42,867 nucleotides of DNA, taken from the NCBI GenBank assembly GCA_029865325.1, contig JAOUHF010000007.1, positions 1 to 42,867 on the forward strand. Direction: 5' to 3'. The notes below the pieces were generated by a model. The model ran no database searches. It was not told where the DNA came from and saw only the letters and a list, made by a program, of their open reading frames with translations. This stretch comes from Thermoleophilia bacterium. GTDB lineage: Bacteria > Actinomycetota > Thermoleophilia > Gaiellales > Gaiellaceae. Position numbers and translations under genes: made by a program. Shown here one piece after another: positions 30,799 through 37,637 of this stretch; position 1 is the first letter of the stretch; each line of letters begins with the position of its first letter.

Positions 30799-31298
30799 TG
30801 GTTCATCCCGTCGATCCGGGGAGTCATTGGCTCGCGGCCGGCATCACAGGGATTCCGCGACAGAAGGAGTGGGACGCAGTCGTTACGGCCGACGCGCCTG
30901 GAACGGCCGGAGACGAGGCCGAGTTCGTCGCCCTGTCCGACGGCCGCGTCCTGGTGGGCGCTGGGCCCGACGGCTTCGACCCGGAACCGCTCGCGGCGGC
31001 GCTCGAGGGCGCGATCGAGCGGCCCTACCGTGCGCTCGCCATGCGCCGTCCTGAGCTGTGGAGTGTCGGTGCGAGCGCGATCGAGACCGCACGGCTGGAT
31101 CCCGATCCGCGCGGCGACGACCTCGAGCTCACCTGGGACGGCTCCACGTTGGCTCTGAGTGTGGACGGGATGCCCGCTGAACCGTCCGGCGCGTCCGCGC
31201 TCGAGCGGCTCGCTGCATCGCGCGAGAGCGGCGCGTATGCGGCTCACGCAGGACGGCTCGACGGCGATCTCTGGGAGATTCTCGTCCTGCCCTTGTAG
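30798..31298 (+). CDS. hypothetical protein, 166 residues
   Basis: I do not recognise a family. It starts at GTG 30798, sharing a base with the hpf stop (TAGTG). The protein begins MVHPVDPGSHWLAAGITGIPRQKEWDAVV and is acidic, without a signal peptide, membrane helix or cysteine. Segments such as EFVALSDGRVLVGAGPDGFDPEPLAAAL and DDLELTWDGSTLALSVDGM suggest a beta-rich fold. It is probably cytoplasmic. Its fixed place between hpf and secA and the tight overlap suggest co-expression with hpf. Confidence 0.75.
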   Translation: MVHPVDPGSHWLAAGITGIPRQKEWDAVVTADAPGTAGDEAEFVALSDGRVLVGAGPDGFDPEPLAAALEGAIERPYRALAMRRPELWSVGASAIETARLDPDPRGDDLELTWDGSTLALSVDGMPAEPSGASALERLAASRESGAYAAHAGRLDGDLWEILVLPL

Positions 31299-31345
31299 CG
31301 GCCGTACTCGCCTCGCATTGAGCGAGTGCACGCAGGGCGAGCCGG

Positions 31346-31351
31346 TACCCT
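31346..31351 (+). promoter_or_regulatory. -10 box of leaderless secA
   Basis: TACCCT lies seven bases before the secA ATG at 31359. It argues against the in-frame GTG at 31326, which lies upstream of the box. Confidence 0.5.
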
Positions 31352-31358
31352 AGGCGCG

Positions 31359-34016
31359 ATGGCCACGCAGTTCGGCAAGTTCGAGCGCGTCCTTCGCATG
31401 GGCGAGGGTCGCCGCCTCAAGCGCCTCCAGGAGCAGGCGGCGTACATCGGCACTCTCGAGCCCGACTTTGAGCCGCTCTCCGACGGCGAGCTCGTCGCCA
31501 AGACCGCTGAGTTCAAGCAGCGTCTCGAGAACGGCGAGTCGCTCGAAGACCTGATCTTCGAGGCCTACGCCGCTGTTCGCGAGGCCTTCAAGCGGACGAT
31601 CGGCGTCCGGCTCTTCGACGTTCAGCTCATGGCCGGCATCGCCCTTCACGAGGGCGACATCGCGGAGGCGAAGACGGGCGAAGGCAAGACGTTCGTGGCC
31701 GTGCAAGCCCTTTATCTGAACGGCCTCACCGGCCGCGGCGTCCATCTCGTCACCGTCAACGACTATCTGGCCAAGCGCGACGCCGAATGGACGCGGCCCG
31801 TGTACGAGCTGCTCGGCAGTTCCGTCGGTGCGATACAGAACCTGATGCCGTTCGCGCAGCGCCGCGAGGCGTACGCGTGCGACGTCACCTATGGGACGAA
31901 CTCCGAGTTCGGCTTCGACTATCTGCGCGACAACATGGCCGTCTCGCTGGACGGCGTCGTCCAGCGGAGCCATGCCTTTGCGATCGTCGACGAGGTCGAC
32001 TCGATTCTCATCGACGAGGCGCGAACCCCGCTGATCATCTCGGGCGAGCCGGAGACGGCAGCGGCGACCTATTACCAGTTCGCGCGCGTGGTCAAGGAGC
32101 TCGAGGGCGCGCCGGCCACCCGCAAGTCAGCAAAGGGCGAGGACGAGACCGAGCTGTCAGGCGTGGACTACCTCTACGACGAGAAGTTCAAGACCGTGTC
32201 ACCCGCGCAGTCCGCGATCGCGAAGGTCGAGCATGCACTCGGGATCGAGAATCTCTACGACCCGACCCACGTGATCCTCGTCAACCACCTGATGCAGGCG
32301 CTCAAAGCGCAGTCGCTGTACAAGCGCGACGTCGACTACGTCGTCCAAGAGAGCGAAGTCAAGATCGTCGACGAGTTCACGGGCCGGATCATGGAGGGCC
32401 GCCGCTGGAGCGAGGGGCTCCACCAGGCGATCGAGGCGAAGGAGGGTGTCCGGATCCGCGAGGAGAACGTCACGCTCGCGACGATCACGCTCCAGAACTA
32501 CTTCCGCCTCTACGAGAAGCTCGCAGGCATGACGGGTACGGCGAAGACGGAGGAAAAGGAGTTCGTCGAGATCTACGACCTTCACGTCATCGAGATCCCG
32601 ACGAACCAGCCGGTCGCGCGGCTCGACGAGAACGACTACATCTTCAAGACGCCCGAGGCGAAGTTCGCGGCCGTACTCGACGACATCGTGGAGCGCCACG
32701 AAAAGGGGCAGCCGGTCCTCGTCGGCACTATCGCGGTGGAGACGTCCGAGTACCTCGCTGAGCTCTTGAAGCGGAAGGGCATTCCCCACAACGTCCTCAA
32801 CGCGAAGGAGCACGAACGCGAGGGGGAGATCATCAAAGACGCCGGACAGTCCGGCGCGGTCACCATTGCAACGAACATGGCCGGCCGCGGCGTCGACATC
32901 AAGCTCGGCGAGGGCGTCGTCGAGCTCGGTGGGTTGTACGTCCTCGGCACCGAGCGGCACGAATCGCGCCGGATCGACAACCAGCTCCGCGGTCGCTCCG
33001 GGCGTCAGGGTGACCCCGGCGAGACGCGCTTCTACCTGTCGGGCCAGGACGATCTCGTACGTCTCTTCGCGGGCGACCGGATCTACAACATCATGAACCG
33101 CTTCAAGATCCCGGACGACCAGCCCATGGAGGCGAAGATCCTCTCGAATCAGATCGAGAACGCCCAGAAGAAGGTCGAGGAACAGAACTTCGTCGCGCGC
33201 AAGAACGTCCTCAAGTACGACGACGTCATGAACACGCAGCGCATGGTCATCTACGAGCAGCGTCGGCGCGTGCTCGAGGGCGAAGACCTCTCCGACGAGG
33301 TCCGCGAGTGGATCAGGGAGACCGTCGAGGGGGCGGTTGCACAGTTCACCGACTCCGAGTTCACCGAGGACTGGGATCTCGACGGGCTCGTGACGAGCAT
33401 GCAGTCGCTCTACGGGACGGATATCACCGCCGACGAGCTGCGCGAAGAGGTCGACGCCACCGATCGCGAGGCCTTGAGCGAGGAGTTCGTCGACGACGCC
33501 CTCGAGGCCTACGACGAGCGCGAGCAGGCGCTCGGAGTCGAGCTTGCCCGCGAGGTCGAGCGCTACATGATTCTCCAGACCGTCGACCAGCGCTGGCGCG
33601 AGCACCTGGAGGCGATGGACTACCTGCGCGAGGGCGTCCACCTCCGTGCGTTCGCCCAGAAGGACCCGCTCGTCGAGTACCGCGGTGAGGGGCACGTGAT
33701 GTTCGAGGAGCTGTCGCAGGCGATCCGACAGGAGGTCGTCTTCACGCTCTTCCACATCGCGGTCACGATCGAGGAGCCCGCGCTGGAACCGATGCAGGCG
33801 CGCGAGAGCTCGCTCTCCTACGAGCACGAGACGTCGGCAGGCGCAGAGGTCATCGCCGCGGCCGGCGGTGCAGCGACAGCGCTGGCAGCGCCTCCCTCAC
33901 CTTCGGACGGGCTTGCGCCGCAGCGCCAGGTCGTCAACGAGCACCGTGACGTCGGCCGCAACGATCCCTGCTGGTGCGGCTCGGGCAAGAAGTTCAAACG
34001 CTGCCACGGCGCGTAG
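31359..34016 (+). CDS. secA: preprotein translocase ATPase SecA
   Basis: Motor ATPase of the Sec pathway, 885 residues. Walker A is AEAKTGEGKTFVAVQALYLN; DEVDSILIDEARTPLIISG holds the Walker B region; MAGRGVDIKLGEGV and RGRSGRQGDPGETRFYLS mark the second nucleotide-binding fold. The helical scaffold and wing domains follow. The C-terminus has the zinc-binding sequence CWCGSGKKFKRCHG, which docks SecB-like partners or phospholipid. The ATG at 31359 fits both the family N-terminus (MATQFGKFERVLR) and the TACCCT box. prfB, ftsE, ftsX and smpB follow, a common order. Confidence 0.98.
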   Translation: MATQFGKFERVLRMGEGRRLKRLQEQAAYIGTLEPDFEPLSDGELVAKTAEFKQRLENGESLEDLIFEAYAAVREAFKRTIGVRLFDVQLMAGIALHEGDIAEAKTGEGKTFVAVQALYLNGLTGRGVHLVTVNDYLAKRDAEWTRPVYELLGSSVGAIQNLMPFAQRREAYACDVTYGTNSEFGFDYLRDNMAVSLDGVVQRSHAFAIVDEVDSILIDEARTPLIISGEPETAAATYYQFARVVKELEGAPATRKSAKGEDETELSGVDYLYDEKFKTVSPAQSAIAKVEHALGIENLYDPTHVILVNHLMQALKAQSLYKRDVDYVVQESEVKIVDEFTGRIMEGRRWSEGLHQAIEAKEGVRIREENVTLATITLQNYFRLYEKLAGMTGTAKTEEKEFVEIYDLHVIEIPTNQPVARLDENDYIFKTPEAKFAAVLDDIVERHEKGQPVLVGTIAVETSEYLAELLKRKGIPHNVLNAKEHEREGEIIKDAGQSGAVTIATNMAGRGVDIKLGEGVVELGGLYVLGTERHESRRIDNQLRGRSGRQGDPGETRFYLSGQDDLVRLFAGDRIYNIMNRFKIPDDQPMEAKILSNQIENAQKKVEEQNFVARKNVLKYDDVMNTQRMVIYEQRRRVLEGEDLSDEVREWIRETVEGAVAQFTDSEFTEDWDLDGLVTSMQSLYGTDITADELREEVDATDREALSEEFVDDALEAYDEREQALGVELAREVERYMILQTVDQRWREHLEAMDYLREGVHLRAFAQKDPLVEYRGEGHVMFEELSQAIRQEVVFTLFHIAVTIEEPALEPMQARESSLSYEHETSAGAEVIAAAGGAATALAAPPSPSDGLAPQRQVVNEHRDVGRNDPCWCGSGKKFKRCHGA

Positions 34017-34020
34017 CCCC

Positions 34021-34683
34021 GTGGGGTCGGACCCCGCGAGCCTGACGCCGCTCGCCCGACGTGCGCTGTGGGCGCTCCTGCTCGGAGGCCTCGTCGGCTT
34101 CATCCTGCTCGCCTTGGCGTATGAGCACGACCCGTTTGCGGCGATCGACCGCGAGACCGCCGAGTGGGTGTCCGCGGGCATGCCCACCTGGGCCGAGTCG
34201 CTGGCGCGACCTCCGTCATGGATCGGCGGCTGGATCGGGATCACGGCGATCGGGATTGCTCTCGGCGTCGCGCTCGTGCGCGAGCGCGCCTGGCTCGACC
34301 TCGGATTTCTCCTTGCCACGTTCGCCGGATCGCAGATCGTCGTCGCGCTGCTCAAGGACTGGTTCGATCGGCCACGCCCCGACTTCGGGAGCGCGGTCGG
34401 CTTGCCTTCGTCGGCGTCGTTCCCGAGCGGTCATGCGACCGCCGGAGCGGCGAGCCTCGGAGCAGTGGCGGTTCTCGTCGCCGAGAGGCTCCCTTCCCAG
34501 AGGGCACGGCTGTGGCTCTGGGCGCTGGTCGTCACCGGTGGCCTGGCGATCGGGGTAAGCCGGGTCGTGCTCAACGTCCATTACGTGTCGGACGTGCTCG
34601 CCGGCTGGTGTCTTGGCGTGGCGTGGCTCGCTGCGTGCCTGTTGGCGCGCGAAGGTCTCAGGGATCGGATCCACGAGGTCTGA
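34021..34683 (+). CDS. PAP2 family membrane phosphatase
   Basis: A 220-residue integral membrane acid phosphatase of the PAP2 superfamily, of the kind that dephosphorylates undecaprenyl pyrophosphate, phosphatidate or phosphatidylglycerol phosphate. The three active-site motifs are KDWFDRPRPDF, PSGHATA and SRVVLNVHYVSDVLAG, and about five to six helices are visible. The GTG at 34021 starts four bases after the secA stop. The first codons (MGSDPASL) are encoded by a short GGGGTC-G-GACCCC palindrome that resembles the ends of the longer repeats. It is inserted between secA and prfB, which are adjacent in many bacteria. Confidence 0.92.
   Translation: MGSDPASLTPLARRALWALLLGGLVGFILLALAYEHDPFAAIDRETAEWVSAGMPTWAESLARPPSWIGGWIGITAIGIALGVALVRERAWLDLGFLLATFAGSQIVVALLKDWFDRPRPDFGSAVGLPSSASFPSGHATAGAASLGAVAVLVAERLPSQRARLWLWALVVTGGLAIGVSRVVLNVHYVSDVLAGWCLGVAWLAACLLAREGLRDRIHEV
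34023..34035. repeat. short GGGGTC palindrome, possible remnant of the A/B repeat family
   Basis: GGGGTCGGACCCC is a perfect inverted repeat around one G. It shares GGGGTC with the ends of elements A and B, follows the secA stop closely and supplies the first codons of the PAP2 gene. At 13 bases it could also be chance. Confidence 0.4.
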
Positions 34684-34696
34684 CTCCGTGTCCGGC

Positions 34697-34702
34697 TACC
34701 CT
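34697..34702 (+). promoter_or_regulatory. -10 box of leaderless prfB
   Basis: TACCCT lies six bases before the GTG at 34709, which is the zero-frame start of release factor 2. Confidence 0.5.
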
Positions 34703-34708
34703 CTGGTC

Positions 34709-35813
34709 GTGATCGACGAATCCAGCAAGCCGCTCGACCAGCGCCTTGAGGAGATCGGGGCCCAGCTCGCCTGGGTCCGTGATTACCTTTGACCCAGACC
34801 GCTTAGCGCGCCGCCGCGTCGAGCTCGAGGGCGCGATGGGCGCGCCCGGCTTCTGGGACGACCAGCTCGGAGCTGCGCGCATCTCGACGGACCATGCGCG
34901 CATTGCCCGCAAACTCGAGCGGTACGAGCGTCTCCGAAGCGAATACGAGGACGCGAATGAGCTGCTCGCACTCGGCGAGGACCAACTCGAGATCTCCGAG
35001 CTGGTCCTGTCGCTCGAGAGTGAGCTCGGACGACTGCAGGAAGACGCGCTCTTCACGGGCGAATATGACGCGGGCGACGCGATCTTCGAAGTTCATGCGG
35101 GCACAGGGGGTACCGACGCGCAAGATTGGGCCGACATGCTCCTGCGCATGTACCTGCGGTGGACAGCGGACCGGGGGTTCCAGACCGACGTGCTCGAGGC
35201 GAGCCCTGGGGAGGAGGCGGGCCTGAAGTCGACGACCGTCGCCGTGCGTGGCGAGAACGCGTACGGGACGCTCAAGGCCGAGCGCGGTGTCCATCGCCTG
35301 GTACGGCTCTCTCCTTTCGACTCTGCACACCGGCGGCATACGGCATTTGCGCAGGTCGTCGTCGCGCCGCTCCTCGCCGACGACGCGCCGATCGAGGTGG
35401 ACGAAGCGGATCTGCGAATCGACACGTATCGCTCGAGCGGTGCGGGCGGGCAGCACGTGAACAAGACCGACTCGGCCGTCCGGATCACCCATCTCCCGAC
35501 CGGGATCGTCGTTCAGTGCCAGAACGAGCGCTCGCAGACCTCGAACAAGCAGACGGCGCTTCGCATCCTCAAGTCGCGTCTGGCAGAGCTCGAGGAGGAG
35601 AAGCGCGAGGCGGAACTCGCCCGCGAGCGAGGAGCAGCGCAGGACATTGGCTTCGGGAGTCAAATCCGCTCGTACGTGCTTCATCCGTACCAGCTCGTCA
35701 AGGATCATCGGACCGACCATGAGGTCGGAAATGCACAGTCCGTCCTCGACGGCGCGCTCGACGGCTTCGTTCACTCATATCTCCTGGCCAAGGCGGCGGG
35801 GAAGGTTCTCTAG
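34709..35813 (+). CDS. prfB: peptide chain release factor 2 with +1 programmed frameshift
   Basis: RF2 ends translation at UGA and UAA. The full protein is join(34709-34789, 34791-35813), 367 residues. The zero frame starts at GTG 34709 (MIDESSKPLDQRLEEIG) and reaches the in-frame TGA at 34790-34792 after codon 27. A +1 slip at CTT-TGA-C joins it to DPDRLARRRVELEG, as in Escherichia coli RF2 (…YL then D…). The stop-recognition motif SPF (VRLSPFDSAH) and the catalytic GGQ (SSGAGGQHVNKTDS) are present. RF2 thereby controls its own level. Reading only the open second frame would give a wrong N-terminus. Confidence 0.96.
34784..34793 (+). other. RF2 +1 frameshift site TAC-CTT-TGA-C
   Basis: CTT (34787-34789) followed by TGA (34790-34792) and C is the universal RF2 slippery site, preceded by a Tyr codon as in Escherichia coli. 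The usual AGGGGG stimulator three bases before CTT is missing; the nearest purine run is GGGT at 34773-34776, ten bases away. Confidence 0.93.
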
Positions 35814-35846
35814 GGAGCCCGAGGGATGTCCATCAGAGATGTCAGC

Positions 35847-35852
35847 TAAGCT
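35847..35852 (+). promoter_or_regulatory. candidate -10 box for ftsEX
   Basis: TAAGCT would start a transcript at about 35859, excluding the in-frame ATG at 35839 as the start of ftsE and leaving a leader of about 80 bases before ATG 35941. Confidence 0.3.
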
Positions 35853-35940
35853 GGGAACCTCTCCCGAAACGGAGCAGCCGTTTGAGGCTGCGACAGCTCT
35901 TTCGCCCGGGTTGGACACCGAACCAGAGGCAGACGGAACG

Positions 35941-36696
35941 ATGACGGCACTGGCCGAACCACAAACCATCGCAGACCCGCTTCCGGCCGTCGCCGATCCG
36001 AGCGGCTCCACGATGATCGTGTTCGAGGCCGTCAAGAAGGTCTACGAGCCCAACGTCACCGCCCTCGACGGTGTCTCTTTCACGATCGACAAGGGCGAGT
36101 TCGTCTTCGTTGTGGGGGCCTCGGGCTCGGGCAAATCGACCGTGATCCGCCTCCTCCTCAAGGAGCTCGAGCCGACGGAGGGCAGGATCATCGTCGGTGG
36201 TCGCGACCTCGGGCGGCTCAAGGGCTCGAAGGTGCCGCTCTTGAGGCGAAACCTCGGCTGCGTCTTCCAGGACTTCAAGCTGCTCCCGAACCGCACTGCC
36301 GCGGAGAACATCGGTTACGCGCTGCGCGTCCAGGGTGAGTCGAACGCGCAGATTCGCAAGAAGGTGCCGGAGGTCATGAACCTCGTCGGCCTCGCGCACA
36401 AGATGAACTCGCGGCCGGAGGAGCTCTCGGGCGGAGAGCAGCAGCGCGTCTCGATCGCGCGCGCGTTCGTCAATCACCCGCCGCTTCTCATCTGTGACGA
36501 GCCCACAGGGAACCTCGATCCCGATACGTCAGTCGGGATCATGCAGCTCCTCTACCGCATCAACCGCACCGGCACGACCATCCTCATGGTCACCCACGAT
36601 CGCGAGATGGTGGACAAGATGCGCAAACGCGTGATCGCGCTCGAGACAGGCAGGCTCGTGCGTGACGAACGGCGTGGGGGGTACTCGGAGGGATGA
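35941..36696 (+). CDS. ftsE: cell division ATP-binding protein FtsE
   Basis: ABC ATPase that works with FtsX at the divisome to control peptidoglycan hydrolases. Walker A is VGASGSGKST, the signature is LSGGEQQRVSIARA and Walker B is LLICDEPTGNLD. The length is 251 residues from ATG 35941; ATG 36013 (MIVFEAVKKVYEPN) would give the compact form usual in the family, and ATG 35839 a longer one. The extra N-terminal 24 residues (TALAEPQTIADPLPAVADPS) look disordered. It overlaps ftsX by four bases (ATGA). Confidence 0.94.
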   Translation: MTALAEPQTIADPLPAVADPSGSTMIVFEAVKKVYEPNVTALDGVSFTIDKGEFVFVVGASGSGKSTVIRLLLKELEPTEGRIIVGGRDLGRLKGSKVPLLRRNLGCVFQDFKLLPNRTAAENIGYALRVQGESNAQIRKKVPEVMNLVGLAHKMNSRPEELSGGEQQRVSIARAFVNHPPLLICDEPTGNLDPDTSVGIMQLLYRINRTGTTILMVTHDREMVDKMRKRVIALETGRLVRDERRGGYSEG

Positions 36697-37571
36697 CGCG
36701 CACACGGCTGGTGTTCTCGGAGGCGATCAAGTCGATCGCCGCGAACCTGTCGACGACTGTCGCTTCGGCCGTCTCGGTGCTCATCGGGATGTTCCTGATC
36801 GGCGTGTTCATCGGTCTCGGAACGTGGCTCGTATCGTGGTCCGACGACAAGAAGCGCGAGTTGGCTGTCCACGTGTTCATCGAGGACGGAGTGACTTCCA
36901 AGCAGGTGAACGGGCTGCGTGTCCTGCTCGAGTCGGATCCGCGAGTCCGTGAGGGCGGCATCACGTTCATCTCGAAGGAGCAGGCGCTCGCGATCATGCG
37001 CAAGCGTTCACCCGAGCTGACCCAGAACCTCGCGTCGAACCCGCTGCCGGCGTCGTTCGACGTCCTTCCCAAGAGGGGCGAGGACACCGAGGCGATCGCC
37101 CTCGATGTCAAACGCTCGAAGCTCGCTGCCGTCGGAGAGGTCAGGTGGGGCAAGGAGGTTTCCCAGCGGATCCTCCAGATCGCGCGTGCGATCCAGATCG
37201 TCTTCCTCATCGCCGTCTTCATCCTGCTCGCTGCGTCGACGATCCTCATCGCCAACACGATCCGGCTCTCCATCTTTGCGCGCCGGCGTGAGATCGAGGT
37301 CATGAAGCTCGTCGGGGCCACGAACTGGTTCATCCGCGGCCCGTTCATGCTCGAGGGCGTGCTGACAGGGCTCCTGGGGTCGCTCGCCGCGGTGATCCTG
37401 CTCTTCGCAGGACGCGAGATCGCGATTCCGCAGATCCTCGGGCACATTCAGGACGACCCTGATGTGCGCTCGCTCGCGTTCACGTGGACAGCTGCGATCC
37501 TCATCGCGGTCGGGCTCGGTATCGGCGCCCTGGGCTCTGGTCTCACGCTGCGCCGCTTCCTCCGCGTCTGA
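36693..37571 (+). CDS. ftsX: cell division permease-like protein FtsX
   Basis: Membrane partner of FtsE, 292 residues. The N-terminal helix (STTVASAVSVLIGMFLIGVFIGLGTWLV) is followed by the extracellular domain (about 55-160), which contacts hydrolases, then three helices in the FtsX domain (IQIVFLIAVFILLAASTILIAN; GVLTGLLGSLAAVILLF; WTAAILIAVGLGIGALGSGLTL). RRREIEVMKLVGATNWFIRGPF is the conserved cytoplasmic coupling segment. It starts with ATG overlapping the ftsE stop. Confidence 0.96.
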   Translation: MTRTRLVFSEAIKSIAANLSTTVASAVSVLIGMFLIGVFIGLGTWLVSWSDDKKRELAVHVFIEDGVTSKQVNGLRVLLESDPRVREGGITFISKEQALAIMRKRSPELTQNLASNPLPASFDVLPKRGEDTEAIALDVKRSKLAAVGEVRWGKEVSQRILQIARAIQIVFLIAVFILLAASTILIANTIRLSIFARRREIEVMKLVGATNWFIRGPFMLEGVLTGLLGSLAAVILLFAGREIAIPQILGHIQDDPDVRSLAFTWTAAILIAVGLGIGALGSGLTLRRFLRV

Positions 37572-37637
37572 ACCTGGCTCGTAGCGAGCCAAGTAACAGA
37601 CTGTTACAAGGTTCTCTACGAGAGGTACGGTGGGCCG
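37572..37637. promoter_or_regulatory. promoter region of the SUV3-like helicase with three inverted repeats
   Basis: Between ftsX and the helicase lie GGCTCG-TAG-CGAGCC (37576-37590), the 26-bp repeat with its TAACAG-A-CTGTTA palindrome (37594-37606), and CTCT-ACG-AGAG (37614-37624). TACGGT (37626-37631) is the -10 box six bases before ATG 37638. The right half of the palindrome falls at the -35 position (17-18 bases from the -10), so the palindrome may be an operator. Confidence 0.5.
37586..37611. repeat. 26-bp palindrome-bearing repeat, copy 2 (helicase promoter)
   Basis: Matches 16489-16514 at 25 of 26 bases; the single difference (T for C at 37594) makes this palindrome perfect, TAACAGACTGTTA. 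It partly overlaps the GGCTCG/CGAGCC hairpin to its left. This copy is non-coding. Confidence 0.8.

Noticed and set aside
33868-34020. Longer N-terminus of the PAP2 protein inside secA
   Set aside because: The residues are a shadow of the secA C-terminus in another frame and the GTG at 34021 gives a normal short cytoplasmic start.
34746-34790. Start of prfB at 34746 in the second frame only
   Set aside because: The zero frame from GTG 34709 gives the conserved RF2 N-terminus and the CTT-TGA-C site; the alternative N-terminus (RRSGPSSPGS) has no similarity to RF2.
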